Part shown: positions 1 through 8,181 of the stretch, piece after piece
Layout: every line of letters begins with the position of its first letter
Position numbering within the stretch: position 1 is the stretch's first letter
Origin: Acidobacteriota bacterium
GTDB taxonomy: Bacteria; Acidobacteriota; Vicinamibacteria; Vicinamibacterales; UBA8438
Length of the DNA: 33,922 nucleotides
NCBI GenBank assembly: GCA_011523485.1
Contig: WTGR01000682.1
Coordinates: 1 to 33,922, forward strand
Direction: 5' to 3'
The notes under the pieces: generated by a model
The model's input: the letters and a program-made list of their open reading frames with translations, nothing else
Told to the model about the DNA's origin: nothing
Databases searched by the model: none
Translations under genes and position numbers: made by a program

Positions 1-49
1 GGGAATTTTCGATGACCGCAGGTGGGGGAATTTTGAATGACCGTTGACA
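1..49. mobile_element. Outer end of an IS21-like insertion sequence (truncated by the window edge)
   Basis: Two copies of GGGAATTTT followed by nATGACCG lie in direct repeat (about 1-18 and 26-43), and the block ends with the bases TTGACA at 49. Read from the other strand, the terminus begins TGTCAACGGTCA and continues with repeated AAATTCCC blocks. Repeated terminal blocks of this kind and a TG...CA boundary are known from IS21-family elements. No transposase is visible, because the element would extend left of base 1. The target junction would be at 49/50; the direct target repeat cannot be checked without the other end. Confidence 0.6.
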
Positions 50-97
50 GCGACGAGCGACCTCACGGCGTTCATTCCAGACATCGTGTCTGCCCGC

Positions 98-128
98 ACC
101 ATACACTTCGGGTGTGAACGTATCGTGC
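98..128 (-). promoter_or_regulatory. 11-bp direct-repeat activator box with -10 element, facing the IS21 end
   Basis: On the minus strand, GCACGATACGTTCAC (114-128) resembles the box found upstream of the peptide precursors (consensus TCACGTNACGTTCAT). Nine bases later comes GTAT, giving a -10 of TATGGT (98-103). Transcription would run leftwards and enter the IS21-like end within about 40 bases, so whatever this promoter served is cut off or lies beyond the element. The rest of 50-273 shows no convincing gene. The match is weaker than at the precursor promoters. Confidence 0.45.
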
Positions 129-273
129 AACTCCTGAGGTCGCGGATGAAATCTTCGTGAACGACCAGGAATCCGCGAGAGCCGGACGTGGTGCTGAGGA
201 TGACAGGCAAGCACCACGCCCTGCGGCAACGCGTCGCGTCCGAGCCTGGTCTCCAGCAGTCAAGTGCCCTGTC

Positions 274-2622
274 TCACGCGTCGCTCGGTCTGGGCATCCG
301 GTAGCCCACACCGCGTTCGGTGCATAGGTAGGCAGGGCTGGCCGCATCGTCGCCCAACTTCCGGCGGAGCTTCTTCACCTGGGCTCGCACCGCCCCGGCG
401 CCATTGGTGTTCCGTCCGTTCCACACCGTGCGCAGCAGGGCGTCGTAGGTCAGCACGCGTCCCGCGTTGACCGACAGCACCCGCAGCAGCTCGTACTCGA
501 TGGCCGTCAGCCGCACCGGCCGGCCGGCCACCGTTACCCGTCGCTCTTCGTAGTGGATGGCCAGATCGCCCACCCGGAAGGCTTCCGGCCCGGTCCGCGT
601 GCGCAGGGCGGCCTGGACTCTCGCCACCAGCTCCGTCGCCGAGAAGGGCTTGACCATGTAGTCCACGGCGCCGGATTCCAGCGCCCTGGCGATGGTCTCG
701 TCCCGTCCGTAGGCGGAGATGAAGATGACCGGCAGGTCGGCCAGCTCGGGAACGCGCTGCATCAACTCGATGCCATCGGTCCCGGGCAGCATGAGGTCCA
801 GGAGGACCAGCCGCGGGTGGTGCGCCCCGATGAGGCGGGACAACTCTCGCGGATCGCCCGTAGAGAGCGGTGCGTAACCGGCCTCCGCCAGTGCGTCCCG
901 GACGTGGCGTAGGCTCTGTGGGTCGTCGTCGACCACGAGAATGCGCGCCTGTTGGCGTCCTTCCCGCGGGGAGCCGGCGCGATTCGGGTCGAAAGGGGCT
1001 GCAGAGCCGGCTTCGGCGGCCGCCGGAATCGTGAAGGTGAAACGCGTTCCCTGGTCCGTGCCGCCGCTCTCGGCCCAGATGCGGCCCCCGTGCGCCTCCA
1101 CCAACCCCTTGCAGATGGACAGACCGAGGCCGAACCGTTCAGTAGCCCGCTGGCCGCCGTCGGGCGCCGCGTGCTTCCGGAACAGGTGCGGCAGTTGCTT
1201 CGGCGGCACCCCCTGGCCTTCGTCGGACACCGAGATGGCAACGCTGCCGCCATCGTGCGCCGCGTCGACGCGGATGAGAGAGGAAGCGGGAGAGTGTCTC
1301 GACGCGTTGGAAAGGAGGTTGTTCAGGACCTGGACGACGCGGCGGCGGTCGGCCATGACCCACGGCAGGTCGGGGGGCAGGTCGATACGGATCGACTGCC
1401 TGCCGCCCCCGCTCAGGAACGTGTTCCGCGCCTGATCGACAAGGGAGGCGACCGCGGTCGGCTCGGGTACGACCGACAGCGTGCCGGTCTCGATGCGTCC
1501 CGCATCCAGCAGGTCGTTGATCAGGCCGTGCATGTGGTCGGCCTGCTCGTCGATGATCCGGAAGAACTGCACCGCCTCGGCGGGATCCAGCGGCTGCGAG
1601 GCGCCCAGCACGGTGGCGGTGGAGCCCTTGATGGAGGTCAGCGGGGCTCGCAACTCGTGACTCACCCTGCCCAGAAACTCGGCCTGCAGCCGCTCGAGCT
1701 CCTCCAGCGGGGCCAGGTCCTGCAAGGTGACGACCACGGACTCGACGGCACCGTCCGCCGAATGGATGGGCGTGGCGTTGACCAGCGTCTTCAGGCTCCG
1801 GCCATCGGGGGTGGATAGTGTGATCTCCTCGGCGTGCACCGTCTCGGCGTCGCTCGACCGCTGCGCCAGGGGCAGTCTGGCGAGCGAGACACTCCTCCCA
1901 TCCTCACGGTGCGCGGTGATGACCTTCAGGAGCGCCTCTACCGATCGGTCGGGCATGCGCAAGCCCTCGACAATCCGTCTCGACTCCTGATTGAACGACA
2001 CCGGGACGCCGGTTCTGGCATCGAAGACCACGACCCCTACCGGCGAAGTCTCGATCAGGGCCTCGATATCGGCCCGCGCCCGTTGCTCGTCGCGGTGAAT
2101 GCGGGCGTTGGCGATCGCCGCCGCCGCCTGCGACGCGAACAGCATCAACACTTCTTCGTCCTCGCCGGTGAACTCCTTCCCGTCGTGCTTGTCACCGAGA
2201 AAGAACATGCCGACGTGCACGTCCCCGTGACGCACGGGCGTTGCTTGCATCGTCCTTGCCGGCACCGGTTCGGACGAGAGGCCGAGTGAGCGGGCGTAGG
2301 CGTGCAGATCGGGCAGTCTCACCGTTCCCGGCAGGCTCCGCAGGTGTTCGAAGAGCCGCGGTCCGTCAGGCCAGACGAATACCTCCCGGGATTGTTCCGG
2401 CGTGAACCCGGAGGTGACGAAGTCCAGGATCGCTCCCGCCTCGTCGGTGGTCGCGATGACGCCGTATCGGGCGCCGGTCAGGGCTCGGACGCTGTCGACG
2501 ATCTCCTGCAGGACGGTGTTCAGGTCGAGGCTGGCGTTGACGCGCAGGGTGGCTTCGTTCAGCCGGACGATACGGTCCCGCAAGCTCCGGTTCTCTCGCA
2601 GCACTTCGTCGAAGTTCTTCAT
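274..2622 (-). CDS. Hybrid histidine kinase with response-regulator and OmpR-type DNA-binding domains
   Basis: This is a soluble signalling protein of 782 residues from the chosen ATG. In order it has a short N-terminal coiled coil, a GAF domain (about 25-175), a PAS-like domain (about 185-305), a HisKA dimerisation helix with SHELRAPLTS (phospho-acceptor His322), a HATPase domain with N box NNLLSNASRHS and glycine boxes DEGQG and GLGLSICKG, a receiver domain with ILVVDDD and LLDLMLPG (Asp609), and a C-terminal winged helix (about 690-780). Having kinase, receiver and DNA-binding output in one chain is unusual; most OmpR regulators are separate. The frame is open to 2733, but that start would overlap the upstream gene and add an unlike N-terminus, so ATG at 2622 is preferred. 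It is the last gene of a probable sigma factor-Ser/Thr kinase-histidine kinase operon, and its output domain could bind the 11-bp repeats found in this window (inference). Confidence 0.9.
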   Translation of the reverse strand: MKNFDEVLRENRSLRDRIVRLNEATLRVNASLDLNTVLQEIVDSVRALTGARYGVIATTDEAGAILDFVTSGFTPEQSREVFVWPDGPRLFEHLRSLPGTVRLPDLHAYARSLGLSSEPVPARTMQATPVRHGDVHVGMFFLGDKHDGKEFTGEDEEVLMLFASQAAAAIANARIHRDEQRARADIEALIETSPVGVVVFDARTGVPVSFNQESRRIVEGLRMPDRSVEALLKVITAHREDGRSVSLARLPLAQRSSDAETVHAEEITLSTPDGRSLKTLVNATPIHSADGAVESVVVTLQDLAPLEELERLQAEFLGRVSHELRAPLTSIKGSTATVLGASQPLDPAEAVQFFRIIDEQADHMHGLINDLLDAGRIETGTLSVVPEPTAVASLVDQARNTFLSGGGRQSIRIDLPPDLPWVMADRRRVVQVLNNLLSNASRHSPASSLIRVDAAHDGGSVAISVSDEGQGVPPKQLPHLFRKHAAPDGGQRATERFGLGLSICKGLVEAHGGRIWAESGGTDQGTRFTFTIPAAAEAGSAAPFDPNRAGSPREGRQQARILVVDDDPQSLRHVRDALAEAGYAPLSTGDPRELSRLIGAHHPRLVLLDLMLPGTDGIELMQRVPELADLPVIFISAYGRDETIARALESGAVDYMVKPFSATELVARVQAALRTRTGPEAFRVGDLAIHYEERRVTVAGRPVRLTAIEYELLRVLSVNAGRVLTYDALLRTVWNGRNTNGAGAVRAQVKKLRRKLGDDAASPAYLCTERGVGYRMPRPSDA

Positions 2623-2713
2623 TGGGCGCACGTTCGGCCCGAGCACATGCCGGTACTGATATGAAGACGCCGGAGGATGGAAAACGATCGCGGAGAACGG
2701 AAGAGAGTGCGAC

Positions 2714-5404
2714 TCAGTGCGCGCCGGCGACACGGTGCAATGCCGCGGCGAACGCCCGCGCGGTCGCCGGACGGCTCGCCCGTGGGGCCGTCAGCATCGA
2801 TTCAGTGAACGCCAGGACGGCTGCCGCCGGTTCCGAACGCCCGGTCGACTCGGCCCCGGCGAGACGCTGTTGCCGAATTCGGTCCGCTGTCGCGCCGGCG
2901 CCGCCCGACCCGAACGGATAGCGGCCCGTTGCCATCTCGTGCAGCACCACGCACAGCGCCCAGACGTCGTCGGCTTCCTCGGCCGGGCAGCCGTCGAGAA
3001 CCTCCGGCGACAGATACCGCAACGTGCCGGCCGTGGCGTCGGCGCCCCCTGTCTCGCGCGCCAGGCCGAAGTCGAGCAGCTTCACCGATCCGTCCGACGC
3101 GAATCCGACGTTGCTCGGCTTGACGTCCCCGTGCACGTACCCCGCCTCGTGCAGCGCCGCGAGCGCCTCGGCCAGCGCGGCAGCCACCGGGATCGCCTTC
3201 GTCGCCGGCACCGGTCCCCGGACGAGACGGTCGGCCAGCGTACCGCCCGCACACAGCTCCACCACGAGGAAGGGCCGCCCCCGCCAGGACTCGACGGTAT
3301 GGATCTGCGCTATGGCAGGATGCGTGATCGTCGCCATCGCCAGCGCTTCGGGATGCAAGCCCATCAGGAGGGATGCAGACGACGTCCCCCCCACCGTCTT
3401 CACCGCGACATCGCGGTCCAGGCGAAGGTCGCGAGCCACGTAGACCGCGCCCATCCCACCCGCGCCGAGCCGCCGCGCCAGTCGGTACTTCCCCGCCAGC
3501 AGCTTCGGCACCGCCACCTCGACATGGGCTTCTCCGCAGTCGCACTCGGGCGGCTCACCGGGCCCCCTCACGGATCGACACACGGGGCACTCGAGGGCCG
3601 GCGGTTCGTCCAACGTCCGGCGCCCAGCCTGCAGCAGACGCAGCCGTCCCACCGCCAGCCCCGCCGCCGCTCCCAGGGCCTCCAGGAAGGGGACGTCGAC
3701 GCCCTTCACGAGGCGGTCGTCGAAGCGCCGTCCCACCACCAACACGCCGAGGAGCTCGGCTCCCGGTCCGGGTACGGCCACGATCGCGTCGGCAGCGGCT
3801 TCGACCACCCACGACGCCTCCTCGCGCGGCAGCAACGCGAAGACGGACGTGCCGTCGTCCGGATGCACACGCATCGAACCGCCCGTCGTCTCCAGCATTC
3901 GGACGATCGCCGAGGCACGGGGCAAGGAGGCAAGCCGTCCGCCCGGCAGCCCGGCGTCGTTCGCCACCAACAGCTCGGCGGTCGAGCCGCAGCCGCGCTG
4001 CACGGTTCGGGCCACCGTTCGTTTCACCGCCTTGAGGTCGCCCGCGTGCGCGAGCGTATCGGCCGCCGCCGCCAGGAGCTGCCGCTGATCTGCCATCTCG
4101 GGGTACACCCACGCGTCGAGACGAACGCGAATCCGCTCGCGGCCGGCGGCAACCAGCAGCATGATCGCGGTCACCGCAAACAGCGTCTGCACGAGCGGGT
4201 CGGAGATAACCGCACCCACCTCGCGGTCGGGACGGCTCGCCACCAACCAGCCCAGCGCCAGCATCGACGCCACCAGCGTGGCCGCGGCGGGGGCGCGCAA
4301 TCCCAGCAGTCGCCGATAGAGTGACTGGATCACCTCGCGGCGGTGCGGCACCCGCGCCGCCAGCACCGAGTACCAGAGCAGCAGCACCCCCGGGAAACGA
4401 CCCAACTCGACCAGCGCCACCGCCGGCGACCACCGGTAGTTCACCAACCAGAACCCCGGCGAGAACACCTCGAAGACGCCGTAAGCCGCCGCCGGTCCCA
4501 TCCACAGCACGAACCCGCCGCTGAACACGGCGACGCGGCGTACTTCCGCGGCCGGGGCCGTGCGTGTTCGCAGAGCCACCACGGCCATCGCCGCCACCGG
4601 CGACACGTCCAGAATCGCGACCGAGACGTCCATGACCAGGAAGTACGCCCACTCGGCGTAACCCGCCCGGGCGACGGCGAGCGATCCCGCACACGCCACC
4701 CAGACACCGCACCCGAGCGCCACGCTGATCGGAACCATGCGGCGCGCCAGCTCGTCGAGACCGGTTCGGCGGTACACCCGTGGACACTCCCGGGCGAACG
4801 CCCACAGGAACACCGGGGCGAACACCGCCGGAATCGCGTACAGGAAGCCGAACACGATCATCGGCGTAGTCAGCTCCCCGACCGCGTCGTGCAACAGGTG
4901 GGCCGGCGGCAACTGCCACACACGGGCCAGGAGCATGTGCAGGGAAGGCAACACCGCCCTCAGTAGGAAGTAGCTCCCAAGCAGCCGGGTCCGCCGGTCG
5001 TAGCGGGCCGCAAACAGCAGAAGGCACGCGTTCGCTGCGTGCCCGATGAACTGTGTCGCCAGATACCTGGCGGGCTCGCCGTGCGCCCGGCGGTACTCCG
5101 CCCACTCGATCGGAAGCAGCGCCAGCGCCGGCCCCACCTCCACGACGGCGACCGCGACCAGCGCCCACACGGCACGAGGAACGCCCGCGCCGGCCTGCGG
5201 ATCGGCCGGCCCTTCCGCCGCGCCGGCTCGCACGCCCCGAGCGCGATCGGCCGCGAACAGCGGGGCGAGGGCACGCAGGTTGTCCAGCATTCGACGGCCC
5301 GCCGGCGTCGCGACCTGCGCTCGGCGGTCCCATTGCACCTCCTCGTTCCACGCAACGGCATCCGCCGCTTCGCCGACGACCTCGTCTTGATCGGCGCTAC
5401 CCAT
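2714..5404 (-). CDS. Membrane-anchored Ser/Thr protein kinase with zinc-ribbon linker
   Basis: The protein has 896 residues. Residues 76-425 contain many hydrophobic segments (an integral membrane region). Residues 440-590 look like a GAF-type sensor. A small zinc ribbon follows (Cys606, Cys609, Cys621, Cys623), then a Hanks-type kinase domain from about 635: glycine loop GAGGMGAVYVARD, Lys669 in VAVKT, catalytic loop HGDVKPSN (His758-Asp760) and DFG at 778-780. The catalytic loop reads HGD rather than HRD, so the kinase may not need activation-loop phosphorylation. The ATG at 5404 overlaps the stop of the sigma-factor gene (ATGGGTAG), which implies translational coupling. ECF sigma factors paired with large membrane kinases are common in Acidobacteriota and Planctomycetota. 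The input signal is unknown. Confidence 0.92.
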   Translation of the reverse strand: MGSADQDEVVGEAADAVAWNEEVQWDRRAQVATPAGRRMLDNLRALAPLFAADRARGVRAGAAEGPADPQAGAGVPRAVWALVAVAVVEVGPALALLPIEWAEYRRAHGEPARYLATQFIGHAANACLLLFAARYDRRTRLLGSYFLLRAVLPSLHMLLARVWQLPPAHLLHDAVGELTTPMIVFGFLYAIPAVFAPVFLWAFARECPRVYRRTGLDELARRMVPISVALGCGVWVACAGSLAVARAGYAEWAYFLVMDVSVAILDVSPVAAMAVVALRTRTAPAAEVRRVAVFSGGFVLWMGPAAAYGVFEVFSPGFWLVNYRWSPAVALVELGRFPGVLLLWYSVLAARVPHRREVIQSLYRRLLGLRAPAAATLVASMLALGWLVASRPDREVGAVISDPLVQTLFAVTAIMLLVAAGRERIRVRLDAWVYPEMADQRQLLAAAADTLAHAGDLKAVKRTVARTVQRGCGSTAELLVANDAGLPGGRLASLPRASAIVRMLETTGGSMRVHPDDGTSVFALLPREEASWVVEAAADAIVAVPGPGAELLGVLVVGRRFDDRLVKGVDVPFLEALGAAAGLAVGRLRLLQAGRRTLDEPPALECPVCRSVRGPGEPPECDCGEAHVEVAVPKLLAGKYRLARRLGAGGMGAVYVARDLRLDRDVAVKTVGGTSSASLLMGLHPEALAMATITHPAIAQIHTVESWRGRPFLVVELCAGGTLADRLVRGPVPATKAIPVAAALAEALAALHEAGYVHGDVKPSNVGFASDGSVKLLDFGLARETGGADATAGTLRYLSPEVLDGCPAEEADDVWALCVVLHEMATGRYPFGSGGAGATADRIRQQRLAGAESTGRSEPAAAVLAFTESMLTAPRASRPATARAFAAALHRVAGAH

Positions 5405-6032
5405 CGGACATCAGGTCGCTCAGCCGCACCAACGCCCGGCGCAGCGCCCCGCGCGCGGCGGCCGGGCTCGGCAGCCGTTCCATGAACGCGAGCTGTTCGC
5501 TGGTGTACGCGAGTTCCGCGCGGCCGACGATCAACCGGCGGTCACGGGGCGGAAGCTGCCGCAGGGCGTCCAGATAGCGCCTCCAGGTCTCGTCGTCGAT
5601 CAGCTCTCGCAGTTGCGGGGCGCCATCGTCGGAACGCAGCATCGGTTGATCCGGCATGATGCTGTTGCCCCGCCGTGCGACCCGCCGCAACTCGTCACGG
5701 ATCCGGTTCTGGACGGCGCGCCGCAGATACATCCGCAGCACGCCGGCCTGCGTCGACCGGAACGATGCGAACCGGGCGAACGTGTGGTGCAACGCGTCCT
5801 GGACGACGTCGCTGGTATCGAGGGCGCCGCGCACCCGCGGCGGCAGCCGGCTGCGCGCCCAGCGCCGGAGCCAAGCGCCGTACCGCTCGAACAGGGCGCC
5901 GACCGCCGAGCGACTTCCCCGGCGCGCCCGCTCCAGAAGATGCCGCTCGGTCGCGGACCCGCGCGACTCGGAGACGAGCTGGGCGGGGTCGGTGAGACAC
6001 AATTCTGAGCTACGGTTCCGCCGATCGGCCAT
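5397..6032 (-). CDS. ECF-type RNA polymerase sigma factor
   Basis: The 211-residue protein has a sigma region 2 (about 45-95: LFERYGAWLRRWAR, then LDTSDVVQDALHHTFARF) and a sigma region 4 helix-turn-helix (about 148-205: LRQLPPRDRRLIVGR, then AARGALRRALVRL). This matches the ECF family often paired with Ser/Thr kinases. It heads the minus-strand operon and overlaps the kinase gene by eight bases, so the kinase may control its activity. It is divergent from the peptide-precursor operon. The repeated promoters found in the window have sigma70-like -10 elements, so they are probably not its targets. Confidence 0.88.
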   Translation of the reverse strand: MADRRNRSSELCLTDPAQLVSESRGSATERHLLERARRGSRSAVGALFERYGAWLRRWARSRLPPRVRGALDTSDVVQDALHHTFARFASFRSTQAGVLRMYLRRAVQNRIRDELRRVARRGNSIMPDQPMLRSDDGAPQLRELIDDETWRRYLDALRQLPPRDRRLIVGRAELAYTSEQLAFMERLPSPAAARGALRRALVRLSDLMSDG

Positions 6033-6069
6033 GAAATCACGACCTTGTCACGATGGCTGGCCCTGCAGG

Positions 6070-6101
6070 TCACGTCACGTTCATATCTACAAGTGTACAT
6101 T
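6070..6101 (+). promoter_or_regulatory. PhoB-like box and -10, upstream tandem copy for precursor 1
   Basis: TCACGTCACGTTCAT at 6070-6084 has two TCA half-sites exactly 11 bp apart. Ten bases later GTAC begins, giving a -10 of TACATT (6096-6101) preceded by GTG. The layout matches the copies at 6465 and 14583. It points towards precursor 1, some 540 bp downstream. No gene is visible between this site and the next one, so the transcript would have a long leader or be a separate RNA. Confidence 0.6.
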
Positions 6102-6464
6102 CCAAGAGAGGCGGAAGGCGTCCCCGGCGTGTCGGCGATCCGATGCGGCGACTGCTCGCTCTGATGGTTTCCATCCCGCCCGGCAGGCCGACGCCCGGGA
6201 GCGTGATGCCAGGCTGAGGTCTTGGGCGAGGGAGGTCGGCGTCAGATCTCGACCTTCGGGCGGACGGCGAGCTGACGGCTCGATGCCGGACACAACGTGC
6301 GATTCGGAGCTGGCCGAGTGCGGATCGGCGGCTACAACGCCGCCCCAGGGGCCAGCCGGGCGGAGATTGACGGTTCCAATGGACCGGCAACGCGACGTAC
6401 AACGGCGCAGACGCACCGATTGAGGGTGATATTCATGAAGAGTTCTCGATTGACTCCAGTTTAT
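6102..6464. other. Gene-free stretch between two tandem promoter-like sites
   Basis: Open frames here read as arginine-rich, low-complexity shadows and lack credible start sites. I recognise no RNA gene or repeat. The stretch would be transcribed if the site at 6070 is a working promoter. Confidence 0.5.
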
Positions 6465-6496
6465 TCACTTTACGTTCATAGTGCATCGTGTACGCT
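6465..6496 (+). promoter_or_regulatory. PhoB-like box and -10 for peptide precursor 1 operon
   Basis: TCACTTTACGTTCAT (6465-6479) carries TCA half-sites 11 bp apart. After ten bases comes GTAC, with a -10 of TACGCT (6491-6496) preceded by CGTG. Transcription would start near 6503, about 140 bases before the precursor ATG. The same arrangement, including the bases CATCGTGTA, precedes precursor 2. Confidence 0.75.
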
Positions 6497-6645
6497 TTAA
6501 GCAGTTGACCGTATTCGTGCTTGCGCTATTGGCAAGCTGCCGGGCTCCAGTTTGCTCGACCGTTTTGCAAGGGACGGGATCGCAAGCACGAGCGTGGCAC
6601 GAAGAACACGGTCTCTGTCGACATTCCTTGCAAAGGAGGATCCGA

Positions 6646-6780
6646 ATGCCGGAGAAAAAGAAACCCGCCAGACCTCTGGATGACGAGACGCTCCAGACGA
6701 TCGTCGGTGGAGCTACTGACGAGGAGCAGGGCGCGTGCGATCCGCCGCCGCCGCCGCCGCCGCCGAGCGACGGCAATTGA
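6646..6780 (+). CDS. Proline-rich peptide precursor 1 with double-glycine leader
   Basis: A 44-residue peptide. The leader ends in LDDETLQTIVGG (GG at 21-22), the type recognised and cut by C39 peptidase-ABC exporters. The predicted 22-residue product starts ATDEEQGAC, with one Cys, then Asp, eight consecutive prolines, and SDGN. The start is set by a strong Shine-Dalgarno AAAGGAGGA (6632-6640) five bases before the ATG; an in-frame GTG at 6481 is rejected because it would lie upstream of the predicted transcription start. The second precursor at 14702 shares MPE, ETL.TIVGGATD and a Cys before the prolines. No modifying enzyme is nearby, so the product may be unmodified apart from cleavage. 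Whether it is a bacteriocin, signal or surface peptide is unknown. The proline codons are a pure (CCG)8 tract (6742-6765). Confidence 0.85.
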   Translation: MPEKKKPARPLDDETLQTIVGGATDEEQGACDPPPPPPPPSDGN

Positions 6781-6794
6781 GGTAGGGCTGTCGG

Positions 6795-6833
6795 GAGGCC
6801 GCCGCTCACGGCGGGGTACTGAGCGGCGGCCTC
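6795..6833 (+). terminator. GC-rich hairpin between precursor 1 and hlyD
   Basis: Arms GAGGCCGCCGCT (6795-6806) and AGCGGCGGCCTC (6822-6833) are perfect complements around a 15-base loop. There is no downstream T run, so it is more likely an attenuator or RNA-stabilising hairpin that raises precursor over transporter output than a full terminator (inference). Confidence 0.6.
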
Positions 6834-6842
6834 GTCGGAACG

Positions 6843-6856
6843 TCTCACAAGTGAGA
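6843..6856 (+). promoter_or_regulatory. Small palindrome over the hlyD ribosome-binding region
   Basis: TCTCACAAGTGAGA is a perfect palindrome with a 2-base centre, ending five bases before the hlyD ATG at 6862. As RNA it could fold into a 5-bp stem that covers part of the purine-rich stretch before the start. It could be an operator or an RNA switch, or chance. Confidence 0.3.
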
Positions 6857-6861
6857 GCAGG

Positions 6862-8094
6862 ATGCCCCGCTCCCCGCAGGATCTGGTCGCGCCGGAGCAC
6901 CTCGACCGCGCGCTGTACGTCACGACGCCCAAGGGTTGGCTGGCGCTCTTCTCCTTGATGACACTGATGGGCACGGTCGTCGCGTGGGCGGTGCTCGGGG
7001 AAGTTGCCACCTACGTGCAGGGCGACGGCCTCGTGATGAGCCGCGGCGGCGCCGTTTTCGATGCAGCATCGCCCGAGGGCGGCAAGTTGGCTCGCATCGT
7101 CGCCTCGCTCGGCGAGCTCGTGTCGGCGGGAGATGTCGTCGCGGAGGTCGATGACCCGGAGACGGCGGAGCGCTACGCCAACGCGCTGGCGCTCGTCGAC
7201 GAGCGGAGAAGGACCCTGCGCGACCGCGAGACGGAGGCGCGGGAGGAGAACGCGCTGATCGACCGGAATCTGGCTCGGCAGAGGACCAACCTGGACGTGC
7301 TGGAGCGCACCGGCCGGGATCTGGTCGAGACCGCCGGCGCCCGCCTGCGGGGCAGTCTGGCCCTCTTCGAGGACGGCCTGGTGGCAAGGACGGAGATAGA
7401 GGACAACGAGGAGGCGGTGGATCTGGCCCGGCGCAACCTGTTCGACGTCATGCGGCGTCGCGACGAGGTCGCCTCGGAGTCGCTGCGCCGCCGAAACGAT
7501 CTCCGAATCCGAATCGACGACGCGAACGCACGGCTTCTCGAAGCCCGGCGCCAGGCAAGGGAGCTCGAAACGCTGATCGAGACGTGGCGCATTCGCGCAC
7601 CGGTCTCGGGCCGGGTGACGGGGATCCAGGCGCAAGTGGGCACGGTCCTGCAGCCCGGCGATTCGGTGCTCGGGATCCGGACCGGCGACGAGGGGCTCGA
7701 CGTTCTGATGTACGTCTCCACCACCGACGGCAAGCGGGTCGAGCCCGGCATGCCGGTTCGCGTCTCCCCCAGCACCGTCCCGCACGTGGAGTACGGCTAC
7801 ATGACCGGCGTCGTCGAGAGCATCGCAGAGTTTCCGGCGAGCGTCGACAGCATGGCTGCCGTCCTGCAGAACCAGGAGCTCGCCGAGACCTTCTCGAACG
7901 GCGGGACTCCCTACGCCGGGCGTGTCGTGCTCGACCCCGATCCGAACACGGCGAGCGGGTTCGCGTGGACCACGGCCAGGGGCGCGGAAGTGGAACTCAC
8001 CGCGGGCACGGTGGCGCGGGTGGAGATCGAGGTGGAACGGCAGCCGCCCATCACGCTGGTGGTCCCCCTCATCCGGGAGGGACTCGGCTATTGA
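6862..8094 (+). CDS. NHLM-type HlyD secretion adaptor
   Basis: A 410-residue membrane-fusion (periplasmic adaptor) protein. It has a short cytoplasmic N-terminus (LDRALYVTTPKGWLAL), one membrane segment (about 26-48), a split barrel-sandwich domain (about 65-100 and 250-280, with RAPVSGRVTGIQAQVGTV), a long coiled coil (about 95-245) and a C-terminal beta domain. Order and length match the HlyD component of NHLM bacteriocin export systems. It lies 81 bases after precursor 1 and would link the ABC exporter at 15011-20152 to an outer-membrane channel not seen here. It is separated from those ABC genes by about 7 kb of minus-strand genes, whereas the normal order is precursor-hlyD-ABC-ABC. A remnant of a second copy of its 3' end lies at 14912-15014, so this intact gene probably serves the exporter. 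Confidence 0.9.
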   Translation: MPRSPQDLVAPEHLDRALYVTTPKGWLALFSLMTLMGTVVAWAVLGEVATYVQGDGLVMSRGGAVFDAASPEGGKLARIVASLGELVSAGDVVAEVDDPETAERYANALALVDERRRTLRDRETEAREENALIDRNLARQRTNLDVLERTGRDLVETAGARLRGSLALFEDGLVARTEIEDNEEAVDLARRNLFDVMRRRDEVASESLRRRNDLRIRIDDANARLLEARRQARELETLIETWRIRAPVSGRVTGIQAQVGTVLQPGDSVLGIRTGDEGLDVLMYVSTTDGKRVEPGMPVRVSPSTVPHVEYGYMTGVVESIAEFPASVDSMAAVLQNQELAETFSNGGTPYAGRVVLDPDPNTASGFAWTTARGAEVELTAGTVARVEIEVERQPPITLVVPLIREGLGY

Positions 8095-8181
8095 CTTCGG
8101 ATGCGAACCACATCGGCTGCGGCGTGTCGCGCGAGCGATGCACACGCGCACGGCGGCGCCCCCTCCGAATCGGGATGCCCG

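Noticed and set aside
62..90. Plus-strand partial match to the activator box (TCACGGCGTTCAT followed by ACATCGTGT)
   Set aside because: The half-sites are 9 rather than 11 bp apart and there is no TAnnnT at the right distance.
6481..6645. In-frame GTG extension of precursor 1 with a hydrophobic segment (QLTVFVLALLASC)
   Set aside because: It would start before the predicted transcription start, and a strong Shine-Dalgarno sits five bases before the ATG at 6646. The second precursor has no such extension.
8095..8181. Terminator between convergent hlyD and M4 copy 1
   Set aside because: Only a weak GCGTGT/ACACGC pairing with a long loop and no T run is present.
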